Origin: Saccharibacillus nicotianae
GTDB lineage: Bacteria; Bacillota; Bacilli; Paenibacillales; Paenibacillaceae
Assembly: GCF_042681745.1 (NCBI RefSeq)
Contig: NZ_JBHUGF010000011.1
Span: 372,001 to 436,000, forward strand
Direction of reading: 5' to 3'
DNA length: 64,000 bases
Of the stretch, positions 44,327 through 52,642 are shown piece by piece. Below the pieces are notes generated by a model, which saw nothing but the letters and a program-made list of their open reading frames with translations, had not been told where the DNA came from and did not search any database. The translations under genes and the position numbers were made by a program. Numbering within the stretch: position 1 is the first letter of the stretch; every line of letters begins with the position of its first letter.

Positions 44327-44845
44327 TTAATCATGTAATTTTTGATTAATGGTATACACACCTAATTTGTTATTTAGAATAGCCATCCATATTTCGCCAC
44401 TACCCACCATCACACCTTGATCACGAATAAATAAATCATCTAAACGTTGATTAGCTAGTGCTTTTTTAATTTCCGCAGTGATGATTGTATCGTATGCAGC
44501 AACAAATTGTTTTTGATTCAAAATTTTGCGTTGTTTTTTATCGCTATAAACAGACAAAGGGTACGAAATACGTTTGGCTACTGCTTCTTTATCATTTTTA
44601 GCTACCGCACGACGCAGATTGGTATAGAATCCAGTAAATTGTTTTACATTATCAAATCCAGCAATCTCAACAAGACTTTTTTCTTGCTTGGGTGTTAATT
44701 GGTCTACTTTAGCCTGGGTTGTCGCTTGAGTAGAACTATCTTTTGAAGTAGTAGTAGCTTGTGCAGATACAGATAATGCAGGGATAGTAAGAGATAAAGC
44801 TAGAACAGAAGTGAGCATGATTTTGATTGTTTTTGTATTCTTCAT
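44327..44845 (-). CDS. Secreted paralogue B of unknown family
   Basis: A 172-residue exported protein with the same layout as paralogue A: signal peptide (about 1-29), short polar linker and a domain with EKSLVEIAGFDNVKQFTGFY, VAKRISYPL and FIRDQGVMVGSGEIWM. The pair shows nearly the same residues through the domain, so it arose by recent tandem duplication. GGAGG is 8 nt before the ATG. Upstream DNA also looks related to that of paralogue A. Confidence 0.7.
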   Translation of the reverse strand: MKNTKTIKIMLTSVLALSLTIPALSVSAQATTTSKDSSTQATTQAKVDQLTPKQEKSLVEIAGFDNVKQFTGFYTNLRRAVAKNDKEAVAKRISYPLSVYSDKKQRKILNQKQFVAAYDTIITAEIKKALANQRLDDLFIRDQGVMVGSGEIWMAILNNKLGVYTINQKLHD

Positions 44846-45027
44846 AATTGATTACCTCCAGAAAATGTAGATATTGAATAGACGGGAATGAATCGCCTAG
44901 AGACATTATTCAATAGAAGGTGGTCATTTGTAAAACAACAATATAGTAATGGCAAAGTAACAGGATAGTCATAGTAAAATGCCATAATATTCAAATCCAA
45001 CGATATATTACTAGAAAGGAGATAGCG

Positions 45028-45192
45028 ATGAAACCATCGGATCAACATCCTCAACTACAGACAATCAAAGAAGCTACTCATCGCATCTATACCGATATCG
45101 ATTATGAAGCCAAGCCGAATTGGTATATGGTATGGGTGGAGAAGATAGACAACACCCAAAATACTGCTAAACAAAGTGACAAAATAAAGTAA
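45028..45192 (+). CDS. Small hypothetical protein (54 residues)
   Basis: A 54-residue frame with a strong site (AAAGGAG, 6 nt before the ATG). The protein is hydrophilic, with NWYMVWVEKI in its middle and a basic tail. It lies in the gap between paralogue B and kimA and reads against both. No family is recognised; the good ribosome binding site is the main support. Confidence 0.5.
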   Translation: MKPSDQHPQLQTIKEATHRIYTDIDYEAKPNWYMVWVEKIDNTQNTAKQSDKIK

Positions 45193-45293
45193 CAGAATAG
45201 CCATATGTTGAATAATATCTACTTTTTGCAGCCATTTTACGATCTGTAGTTAGTAGGTTATCTTTCTAATTAATTGAAACTTCTATCAATCTC

Positions 45294-45334
45294 AAAAAAG
45301 AGGTAGACCCTGTATAAAGGATCTACCTCTTTTG
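45294..45334 (-). terminator. Terminator of kimA
   Basis: Stem AAAAGAGGTAGA/TCTACCTCTTTT with T-runs at both ends. Confidence 0.9.
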
Positions 45335-45337
45335 ATT

Positions 45338-47155
45338 CTATTTATTCAAATGATACGGAACAGTCGCAACAACTACGTCTTTGTAATTAATCAGATAAGC
45401 ACGCATCAATAGACTGGTCTGATTATGCAAAATCGTTTCCCACCAGTGATGAGTGACAAACTGCGGAATCAGTACTGTAATATGATCGGTTGCTGATGTT
45501 TTCCATTCGACGGTATCAATAAAGCGACGTAAAGGGCCTAAAATACTGCGGTAACGTGATTTTAGTACAATTAGACGCACACCAGGGTTCCATTCTTCCC
45601 ATTTCTGCTCCATCTTATGAATAGCTTCATCATCGAAACCAACATAGACAGCAACGACATTAGGCGATAACGTCTTCGCATAACTGATCGTGTTCATCAC
45701 TACGCGTGTAATCCCTGCAACAGGAATAATAATCGTGTTTCCTTTGACCTCAGGCTTATCGACTTTGATATCGATACGTAATTGTTCGGCTGTATTTTCG
45801 TAATGCGTATAGATTTTGTAGAAAATATAAACCACAAGCGGTAAGAACAAAAAGATCACCCATACTTGTGAGAACTTAGTGAAAATAAAGATCAATGTGA
45901 TCGACAATGTAGTTAACATACCGACAGTGTTAATCGTTAACTTTAATCCCCAATTGGATGGCTTCAAGCGAATCCAGCGAATCATCATGCCTAATTGCGA
46001 TAAAGTAAACGGAATAAATACACCAACCGCATATAGTGGAATTAGATTTTCCGTATCCCCTTTAAATACAATCACTAACAAAGCAGATAATAGACTCAAA
46101 ATAATAATACCGTTAGAGAACCCTAGACGATCTCCACGTACCATAAACATATGAGGCATATATTTATCTTTTGCTAACATAAACGCAAGCAGTGGAAATG
46201 CAGAGTAAGCAGTATTCGCGGCAAGGAATAGAATCAGTGCCGTAACACCCTGAATCACATAATAGAGAACTCCATGACCAAAAGTCATGCGTGCGATCTG
46301 AGAAATAACTGTTTCGGTTGCACTTGGATGAATCCCATACCAGTAAGCAAGCAATGTGATTCCGATAAACATCGCTCCCAAAATAATACCCATCATCAGA
46401 AGCGTAGCGGCTGCATTTTTCTCAGCAGGCTTACGGAAGTTAGGAATAGCATTAGAGACGGCTTCTACCCCTGTTAGTGCCGAACAACCCGAGCTAAATG
46501 CTTTGAGTAATAAAAACAGACTGACATTCGAGACGGTACTATCAAACTGCGGAGCCGCCGCTTCAATCCCGCCTGTGAAGTAACGAATCACTCCTGTAAT
46601 AATCAAAACAAAAATAGCGATAACGAATAAATAAATAGGAATAGCGAGTACAGATGCAGATTCAGTTACACCACGTAGATTCATAATCGTTAAAAATACG
46701 ATCATGACTAGCGCGATTAGAACCCGGTGATCATGTAATACTGGAAAAGCAGAAGTAATTGCATCTGTTCCTGCGGATGAACTTACGGCTACAGTTAGGA
46801 TATAATCAACAAGTAAAGATCCGCCTGCTATTAAGCTAGGGGCTTTACCGATATTATCCTTGGCTACAATGTACGCACCACCACCTGCTGGATACGCAAA
46901 AATCGTTTGGCGATACGAAATAATTAAAATAACCAACAAACCAAGCACCGCGATAGAGATTGGAACCGAATACCACAAAGCCGCAAATCCAGCAACCATG
47001 AGGACTAGCAAAATTTGCTCTGTTCCGTATGCCACCGAGGATAGCGCATCGGAAGAAAGAATCGCTAGTGCTTTAAGCCGACCTAATTTTTCAGCTTCAA
47101 GTTCTGCTGACTTCATCGGCCTTCCGATTAATATACGCTTGAACTTACCCAACAT
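45338..47155 (-). CDS. kimA: KimA-type high-affinity potassium importer
   Basis: A 605-residue APC-superfamily protein of the KUP-like KimA (YdaO) group. It has about 12 helices (residues 30-440) and a cytoplasmic C-terminal domain (about 450-600). SSDALSSVAYGTEQ, AYPAGGGAYIVAK, SSAGTDAITSAFP and ILHNQTSLLMR closely match B. subtilis KimA. KimA co-transports potassium and protons and is inhibited by cyclic di-AMP. The ATG at 47155 is 8 nt after AAGGTG; GTG at 47164 overlaps the site. In B. subtilis a ydaO riboswitch controls kimA, but I see none here. Confidence 0.9.
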   Translation of the reverse strand: MLGKFKRILIGRPMKSAELEAEKLGRLKALAILSSDALSSVAYGTEQILLVLMVAGFAALWYSVPISIAVLGLLVILIISYRQTIFAYPAGGGAYIVAKDNIGKAPSLIAGGSLLVDYILTVAVSSSAGTDAITSAFPVLHDHRVLIALVMIVFLTIMNLRGVTESASVLAIPIYLFVIAIFVLIITGVIRYFTGGIEAAAPQFDSTVSNVSLFLLLKAFSSGCSALTGVEAVSNAIPNFRKPAEKNAAATLLMMGIILGAMFIGITLLAYWYGIHPSATETVISQIARMTFGHGVLYYVIQGVTALILFLAANTAYSAFPLLAFMLAKDKYMPHMFMVRGDRLGFSNGIIILSLLSALLVIVFKGDTENLIPLYAVGVFIPFTLSQLGMMIRWIRLKPSNWGLKLTINTVGMLTTLSITLIFIFTKFSQVWVIFLFLPLVVYIFYKIYTHYENTAEQLRIDIKVDKPEVKGNTIIIPVAGITRVVMNTISYAKTLSPNVVAVYVGFDDEAIHKMEQKWEEWNPGVRLIVLKSRYRSILGPLRRFIDTVEWKTSATDHITVLIPQFVTHHWWETILHNQTSLLMRAYLINYKDVVVATVPYHLNK

Positions 47156-47293
47156 CTTGTGCACACCTTCATTTCTTGAAATTTAGAATGTAAGAAAGGC
47201 TAATCAATTTACGTTTTATATACACGCATTTCCTACGAATCAAGCACAACAAATCATGCTTGTTTAAGCTAACTTTTTAGGCAAGCGTATATC

Positions 47294-47321
47294 ATTATAC
47301 TCTAGCTTTGTAAAAAGTCAT
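47294..47321 (-). promoter_or_regulatory. Putative kimA promoter
   Basis: On the minus strand ATGACT (47321-47316), 16-nt spacer and TATAAT (47299-47294). The leader of about 130 nt can form a weak closing helix between GCGTATAT (47285-47292) and ATATACACGC (47218-47227), but lacks the GGGG-rich core of a ydaO riboswitch. Confidence 0.5.
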
Positions 47322-47441
47322 CACCTATTTTAAACAAATTTGATAAGTAAAAATAGACAAAGTGATATTTTGAACCAATCCTACTTCTATCTTCGTATAT
47401 AAGACATTAAGAGATCATACAAAAATAGCAAGGAGAACTAT

Positions 47442-47684
47442 ATGAAAAAAGTCATGCGCCGCATATTGTGGGGATTATCGATTATTATTTTTATCGGAAT
47501 AATTATGTGTTTTTATATGGGGTACTTTATGTATGCCTATGGTTTAATCTTTTTGGTCATCAGTATTTTATTTGGAATCGGGCAGATTGCACAGGTCAAT
47601 AATAGTGTGTGGATGCACCAAAATGGATACGACCGTCATATCAGAGAACAGATCGAGCGACAACAGCGTAATCGGGAAGAATAA
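47442..47684 (+). CDS. Small two-helix membrane protein
   Basis: An 80-residue protein with two hydrophobic helices (about 8-28 and 32-50) and a charged C-terminus (REQIERQQRNREE). It is unrecognised. AAGGAGA is 6 nt before the ATG. It lies divergent from kimA and upstream of the stalk-domain genes. Confidence 0.6.
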   Translation: MKKVMRRILWGLSIIIFIGIIMCFYMGYFMYAYGLIFLVISILFGIGQIAQVNNSVWMHQNGYDRHIREQIERQQRNREE

Positions 47685-47798
47685 GCTACAGGTTAGTTAA
47701 TTTAGTTCAAATTGCATTCATTTATAGGGCTATAGAAGGTTTAAAATCTAACATTACCTGATAACATAGAGTTACTACTATATTCAGGAGGTTGTTAT

Positions 47799-48455
47799 AT
47801 GAAGAAGAAGCACTGGTTAGTAACAGCAGCAGTTGTAGGTATGGCTTTGACCGGATCAGCAGGGGTATATGCAGGTACGAATTTGGAAAGTATCAAAGCT
47901 TCGCTTAATCATGGTCTGGGGATTCAAGTGAATGGTTCAGCGTATACACCGACAGCTAATGGTAAAACGCTAGCTCCTATTTCATATCAAGGAACAACGT
48001 ATCTTCCTGTACGTTCGATTGGCGAAGCTTTAAATACATCCGTTAGCTTTGATGCAGCCAGTAACAAAGTCATTATTGGCAGTGGTTCTTCTACTTCTAC
48101 AGGAACACCAGCTACACCAGCAGCCTCAACTGCTGTTATCAAAACGAAGTATTTACCAACTGATTTTCCTTTTCCTACAGATGCGAAACAAGTCAGTCTA
48201 GTCGAAAATGTAGCAGGTAACAAAAAACAAGTTTCTCTGTTGTATTCGACCAAATCGAATCTACTTGAACTGGGCAATACATATAAAAATTACTATTTGG
48301 GCAAAAATGTAACTCAAAATAGTGAGACGATTGAAGCCAATGAATTGAGTATTGTAAGTTCCAAAGATAATGATTTTGTTGTATCGATCAATAGTACGCC
48401 GATTGCTAATCAGACAGGTGCTTATGAGATCAGTATCGTTTGGAAAGAGCAATAA
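47799..48455 (+). CDS. Stalk-domain secreted protein (copy 1)
   Basis: A 218-residue exported protein: signal peptide (about 1-26), stalk or copper-amine-oxidase N-terminal-like domain (about 43-90, with GTTYLPVRSIGEALN), a Thr/Ala/Pro linker and a C-terminal domain beginning KYLPTDFPFPTDA. The C-terminal domain recurs in the two other copies and has no name I know. Stalk domains serve as surface-exposed modules in Paenibacillus. AGGAGG is 8 nt before the ATG. Confidence 0.8.
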   Translation: MKKKHWLVTAAVVGMALTGSAGVYAGTNLESIKASLNHGLGIQVNGSAYTPTANGKTLAPISYQGTTYLPVRSIGEALNTSVSFDAASNKVIIGSGSSTSTGTPATPAASTAVIKTKYLPTDFPFPTDAKQVSLVENVAGNKKQVSLLYSTKSNLLELGNTYKNYYLGKNVTQNSETIEANELSIVSSKDNDFVVSINSTPIANQTGAYEISIVWKEQ

Positions 48456-48556
48456 GCTTTTTGAGAAATGGTTAAAAAAACCATATATAACATATAATAA
48501 GGCATCGTTTATTTTCCGATATGATATATAACGTTATTATCATTAGGAGGATAAAG

Positions 48557-49270
48557 ATGATTCCACGTAAATGGATAGTTACTGCCTGCATAGCAGGAGC
48601 TACACTGATTGGATCAACAGGAGTGTATGCTGGAGCTAATTTGCAATCGATAAGTGCTTATCTTAACAATGGTCTTTCTATTCAAGTTAACGGGAGTGCG
48701 TATACGCCAACAGCGAATGGACAGACATTAGCACCGATTACGTATCAAGGAACAACCTATCTTCCTGTGCGCTCTATAGCAGATGCCCTTCAAGTTGGAG
48801 TCAAATATGATGCTACTGCTAATCAAGTCATTATCAATTCAATGCCGCCAAGCAGTGCTACGAATGGAGCGACCAGTTCGACTTCTCCAAGCAGTAGCAC
48901 CAGTAATGCACCGATTACAATGACTACACAGGTATTTCCAACAAAGTATCTGCCTGAAGATATTCCTTTTCCATCAGATGCACATGCTACAAGTATCACT
49001 GAAGATCTTGCAGGTGACGGGGAAAAGCAATCGTTTATTATTTATACCACACAAGAAGATCTGGTCACGTTAGGCAATGCTTATCAGAGCTATTTTGAAG
49101 CACAAGGATTAAATGAAACCAATTCGATTATTGATCCTGATTCGTTAAGTATTGTAGGCGAAGTCGAAGGAAGTTACGGAATTTCGATTCAAGGTAATCC
49201 ATTACCGAATCAACCGAATTATAATCAAATCAATTTCACATGGACAGAACAACCGGCTTCGATCGATTGA
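48557..49270 (+). CDS. Stalk-domain secreted protein (copy 2)
   Basis: A 237-residue exported paralogue of copy 1: signal peptide, stalk domain (GTTYLPVRSIADALQ), Ser/Thr-rich linker (about 100-125) and the C-terminal domain starting KYLPEDIPFPSDA and containing DLVTLGNAYQSYFEAQG. The ATG at 48557 is 6 nt after AGGAGG. It follows copy 1 by 101 nt; a small hairpin (ATGGTT/AACCAT) lies between, so separate transcription is possible. Confidence 0.8.
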   Translation: MIPRKWIVTACIAGATLIGSTGVYAGANLQSISAYLNNGLSIQVNGSAYTPTANGQTLAPITYQGTTYLPVRSIADALQVGVKYDATANQVIINSMPPSSATNGATSSTSPSSSTSNAPITMTTQVFPTKYLPEDIPFPSDAHATSITEDLAGDGEKQSFIIYTTQEDLVTLGNAYQSYFEAQGLNETNSIIDPDSLSIVGEVEGSYGISIQGNPLPNQPNYNQINFTWTEQPASID

Positions 49271-49305
49271 TAATGCAGTTTATTTTTTAATATAAAATCG
49301 TAAAT

Positions 49306-49353
49306 AAAAAGCTTGCAGTGATCCTTGTTCAAAAGGGTCGTTGCAAGCTTTTT
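49306..49353. terminator. Terminator between stalk copy 2 and the lacI gene
   Basis: Stem AAAAAGCTTGCA/TGCAAGCTTTTT with an extended inner part (GATCC/GGGTC). It can act on both converging genes. Confidence 0.88.
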
Positions 49354-49354
49354 G

Positions 49355-50419
49355 TTATGATTGCGCTGGAAAAGAGGACTGATGTAATACAGCCGAAGAT
49401 TCGCGAAAAATAGGATGCGTCTGTACGTGTGAGATTTGATACGGTCGATTAGGGTTTTTGATACGAGCTAACAATGTTTCTGCGGCAGTAATCCCCATAT
49501 CATTACTAAAAATATGAACAGTCGTTAAAGGCGGATCGACAATTCGCGATGCTGAAGCATCATCAAAAGCACAGACTGATATGTCTTCCGGTATTTTGAT
49601 TTGATTGGCTTTGAGCACCTGTATAAGATGAACAGCGATAAAATCATTTGTACATACAAAAGCAGAAGGTTTGTGAGACATGGCTTTGAAATGACGATCA
49701 ATCCAATCTTTTTCCTCGAAAAACTCTTTGTCTTTACCCAAAATACAATAAGAACGATCCAATGAAATATCAGCTTCTACCAAAGCTCGATTAAAGCCCA
49801 TCCAGCGTTCGTTAAAGCTTTTACAGTGATTATAATCGCCTACAAATCCTATTCGTTGATGCCCTTGTTGGATTAACGTTTTGGTCATTTCGTAGACACT
49901 GTACTCATTTTCCATAAGCAACAGATCAGCTTGTAAAGAAGGAGAAGGCAGATCAACTGCACAATCAATAAAAATAGTCGGTAAGCCCAGATTGGTGATC
50001 TTTTTACTGTAATCGCTATCAAATAATTCGATACAAATAATACCATCGACTTTGGAAGCTTCAAAATTGTTAGGTAAAGTAAGCGACTGAATATCAGCTT
50101 CACGCAAAATATGAATAGAGATCGTATACCCTTCCATACTCATCCGCTTTTCAAATCCACTAATTAGCAAAGAACCAAAATGCGAATTGTTAGGCAGACT
50201 TGAAGTTAACAGAGCTACATTACCAGTAGACTTGGGCACTAAATAATCAGATTCTACATAAGCAAATTGTTTATATTTTAATTCGGCTGCTTTTTGAATA
50301 ACTTTATTTCGTGTTTCAATAGGGATCGTTGTATTACCATTAATAGCTTTAGAAGCGGTATTACGGGATATATTCAAAGCATCTGCAATATCCTGAATAG
50401 TCACTTTTTCTTTCTTCAT
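49355..50419 (-). CDS. LacI-family regulator of the fructan locus
   Basis: A 354-residue repressor. The helix-turn-helix and hinge (VTIQDIADALNISRNTASKAINGN, then KYKQFAYVE) precede a periplasmic-binding-like sugar-sensing domain with FVCTNDFIAVHL and SVCAFDDASAS. The ATG at 50419 is preceded by AAAGGTGG (10 nt); longer starts exist. It is divergent from the fructan ABC operon and presumably represses it until a fructoside is present. Confidence 0.88.
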   Translation of the reverse strand: MKKEKVTIQDIADALNISRNTASKAINGNTTIPIETRNKVIQKAAELKYKQFAYVESDYLVPKSTGNVALLTSSLPNNSHFGSLLISGFEKRMSMEGYTISIHILREADIQSLTLPNNFEASKVDGIICIELFDSDYSKKITNLGLPTIFIDCAVDLPSPSLQADLLLMENEYSVYEMTKTLIQQGHQRIGFVGDYNHCKSFNERWMGFNRALVEADISLDRSYCILGKDKEFFEEKDWIDRHFKAMSHKPSAFVCTNDFIAVHLIQVLKANQIKIPEDISVCAFDDASASRIVDPPLTTVHIFSNDMGITAAETLLARIKNPNRPYQISHVQTHPIFRESSAVLHQSSFPAQS

Positions 50420-50540
50420 AATCGGTTGTCCACCTTTAATCATCACATATTTTCAAAAGAAACGATTGGTTATTCGGTCTATAGATTGTATTCGTTATTT
50501 GTATTAAATGTATAATAATTCGCATTGAATAGCAACTTAT

Positions 50541-50556
50541 GTTTACAAATGTAAAC
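50541..50556. promoter_or_regulatory. Candidate operator palindrome 1, fructan locus
   Basis: GTTTACA-2N-TGTAAAC, in the 336-nt gap 50420-50755. It is a candidate site for the divergent LacI-family protein. Confidence 0.55.
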
Positions 50557-50625
50557 TTAAATTTGTGCATAATGTATCTATTTTTATGTTTTTAGATATA
50601 TTAATGTCAATTTATAAAATGCAAA

Positions 50626-50645
50626 TGTAAAATTATATTTTTACA
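50626..50645. promoter_or_regulatory. Candidate operator palindrome 2, fructan locus
   Basis: TGTAAAA-6N-TTTTACA, just upstream of the promoter of the ABC operon. Confidence 0.5.
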
Positions 50646-50652
50646 AAACGTA

Positions 50653-50681
50653 TTGACGAATGAACAATTTGTTTGTTAAAT
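50653..50681 (+). promoter_or_regulatory. Promoter of the fructan ABC operon
   Basis: TTGACG (50653-50658), 17-nt spacer, TTAAAT (50676-50681). Confidence 0.65.
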
Positions 50682-50708
50682 TGGTTATCATAATCATGTA
50701 CAACAAAA

Positions 50709-50722
50709 TGTAAGCCCTTTCT
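50709..50722 (+). promoter_or_regulatory. cre-like site in the fructan operon leader
   Basis: TGTAAGCCCTTTCT matches most of the CcpA-site consensus and lies downstream of the promoter, where binding would act as a roadblock. Confidence 0.45.
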
Positions 50723-50755
50723 AAAACAGAGTAGGACTTAAAGGAGTGAAATCAT

Positions 50756-51709
50756 GTGGATGGAGTAGGACAGAAAATAAAAGCAGGAAAAGGTGAAAAT
50801 GTACAGAGGAAAACATTGAAAAAAAGGCAAAATCATTATTTTCTTTATGCTTTGTTAGCCCCGGCGCTTATATTGACTATCGTATTTAAATATATTCCGA
50901 TGTACGGAGCGATTATTGCTTTTAAAGACTTCAGTCCACTTAAAGGTATTTTGCGAAGTGATTGGGTCGGGCTTAAATACTTTGAAAAGTTTTTACATTC
51001 ACCCAATTTTACAGATATTTTTACCAATACGATTTCATTAAGCTTGCTCGGCCTTATATGTAGCTTTCCCATTCCTATCGTACTGGCGCTAATGCTTAAT
51101 CAAGTCCGGCAAGCCAAAATAAAGAAAAATATACAGTTGGTGTTGTATGCACCGAATTTTATCTCTGTAGTTGTGATTGTCGGAATGTTATTTATTTTCT
51201 TATCACCTGTCGGTCCTATTAACCAACTGGTTAGTGCGATCTTTGGTCAACCGCTGATGTTTATGTCTGAACCTGAATATTTTAGATGGATCTATATTTT
51301 GTCTGGAATCTGGCAGGGTGCAGGATGGTCTTCTATTATTTATGTGGCGGCTTTGGCAGGTGTTGATCCAGAACTACATCATGCGGCAAGTCTGGATGGA
51401 GCCAATCTACTACAACGTATTCTGCATATCGACCTACCAACGATCCGACCGATTATGGCGATTGTGTTTATTTTAGCGGCAGGTGGCATTATGTCGATAG
51501 GCTTTGAAAAAGCGTACTTAATGCAGACATCTATGAACTTACCTTCTTCTGAGATTATTGCAACCTATGTGTACAAAGTAGGGCTACAAGCAGGCGATTA
51601 TTCATATTCTGCGGCAGTTGGATTATTTAATTCTGTGATCAACGTCTTTTTATTAGTAGCTGTTAACTTTGTAGTGAAAAAACTCAATGAAGGCGAAGGC
51701 CTCTATTAA
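50756..51709 (+). CDS. ABC transporter permease (LplB type)
   Basis: A 317-residue permease of the LplB/YtcP pair that works with LipO-type binding proteins. Six predicted helices; the EAA-like loop reads HHAASLDGANLLQRILHIDLP (about residues 207-227, key part AASLDGAN). GTG at 50756 is 9 nt after AAGGAG; an overlapping ATG at 50754 gives only four codons. It is the first gene of the fructan operon. Confidence 0.88.
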   Translation: MDGVGQKIKAGKGENVQRKTLKKRQNHYFLYALLAPALILTIVFKYIPMYGAIIAFKDFSPLKGILRSDWVGLKYFEKFLHSPNFTDIFTNTISLSLLGLICSFPIPIVLALMLNQVRQAKIKKNIQLVLYAPNFISVVVIVGMLFIFLSPVGPINQLVSAIFGQPLMFMSEPEYFRWIYILSGIWQGAGWSSIIYVAALAGVDPELHHAASLDGANLLQRILHIDLPTIRPIMAIVFILAAGGIMSIGFEKAYLMQTSMNLPSSEIIATYVYKVGLQAGDYSYSAAVGLFNSVINVFLLVAVNFVVKKLNEGEGLY

Positions 51710-51723
51710 GGAAGGTGTACCGG

Positions 51724-52605
51724 ATGAATATCGCATCCTCTCGTATGGATCGGGTCATTATTATTTTAAATTATATTCTGCTGACGTTCTCAGTCCTGAT
51801 TATTGTCGTACCGCTTATCTATATTGTAATCGCTTCCTTTATGGACCCGATCGCTCTCCTCAACAAAGGGCTTTCGTTTAACATATCCAGTTGGAGCTTG
51901 GAAGGGTATCGCAAAATTTTGGGCAATGAAGCGATGACTCGCGGATTTTTCAATTCTGTATTTTACTCGGTTAGCTTTTCGATTTTAACAGTAATTGTAT
52001 CTGTATTTGCAGGTTATGCGTTATCTGTAAATGAATTAAAAGGTCGCAATCTATTTATGACTATGTTTATTGTAACGATGTTTTTCGGCGGTGGATTGAT
52101 TCCTACGTATTTGTTAGTCAAAAATCTAGGGATGTTGGATACCGTCTGGGCGATCCTGTTACCGGGAATTGTGAATGTCTGGGATATTATTCTAGCACGT
52201 ACTTTTTTCAAAGGTATTCCGCATGAATTAAAAGAAGCCGCTAATGTGGATGGGGCGAACGATTGGACGATCTTTTTCCGCATTGTCTTGCCACTCTCCA
52301 AGCCGATTATTTTTGTTATCGCTCTTTATGCGTTTGTCGGACAATGGAATTCTTATTTTGATGCGATGATCTATCTGGATAATGCGAAGCTGTATCCGTT
52401 GCAATTGGTTTTGCGTTCGATTTTGATTCAGAACCAGACAATGCCTGGTATGATCGGTGACCAATTGGCGATGGCAGAACTGAAGCGTCTTTCTGAAATG
52501 ATCAAATATTCTTCGATTGTGATTTCAAGTCTACCGTTGTTAGTCATGTATCCATTTTTCCAGAAGTACTTTGAAAAAGGTGTTATGGTCGGTTCGCTTA
52601 AATAA
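51724..52605 (+). CDS. ABC transporter permease (LplC/YtcP type)
   Basis: A 293-residue permease with six helices. The EAA loop is LKEAANVDGANDWTIFFRIVLP (about residues 180-201; key part EAANVDGAND). It starts 14 nt after the first permease, with GGAAGGTG before the ATG. It is the second channel subunit of the fructan importer. Confidence 0.9.
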   Translation: MNIASSRMDRVIIILNYILLTFSVLIIVVPLIYIVIASFMDPIALLNKGLSFNISSWSLEGYRKILGNEAMTRGFFNSVFYSVSFSILTVIVSVFAGYALSVNELKGRNLFMTMFIVTMFFGGGLIPTYLLVKNLGMLDTVWAILLPGIVNVWDIILARTFFKGIPHELKEAANVDGANDWTIFFRIVLPLSKPIIFVIALYAFVGQWNSYFDAMIYLDNAKLYPLQLVLRSILIQNQTMPGMIGDQLAMAELKRLSEMIKYSSIVISSLPLLVMYPFFQKYFEKGVMVGSLK

Positions 52606-52642
52606 AGCAGGGCATTTCAATATATTCATGGAGGCAAATCTA

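Larger units (their letters stand above)
44200..45215. repeat. Related AT-rich promoter blocks upstream of the secreted paralogues
   Basis: Three similar stretches lie near 44210-44264, 44932-44985 and 45162-45215, sharing parts such as AAAGTAACAG and ATAGYCATA. The first two lie upstream of the paralogues; the third follows no such gene and may be a decayed copy. Confidence 0.45.

Noticed and set aside
47165..47330. ydaO (cyclic di-AMP) riboswitch before kimA
   Set aside because: The conserved G-rich core is missing.
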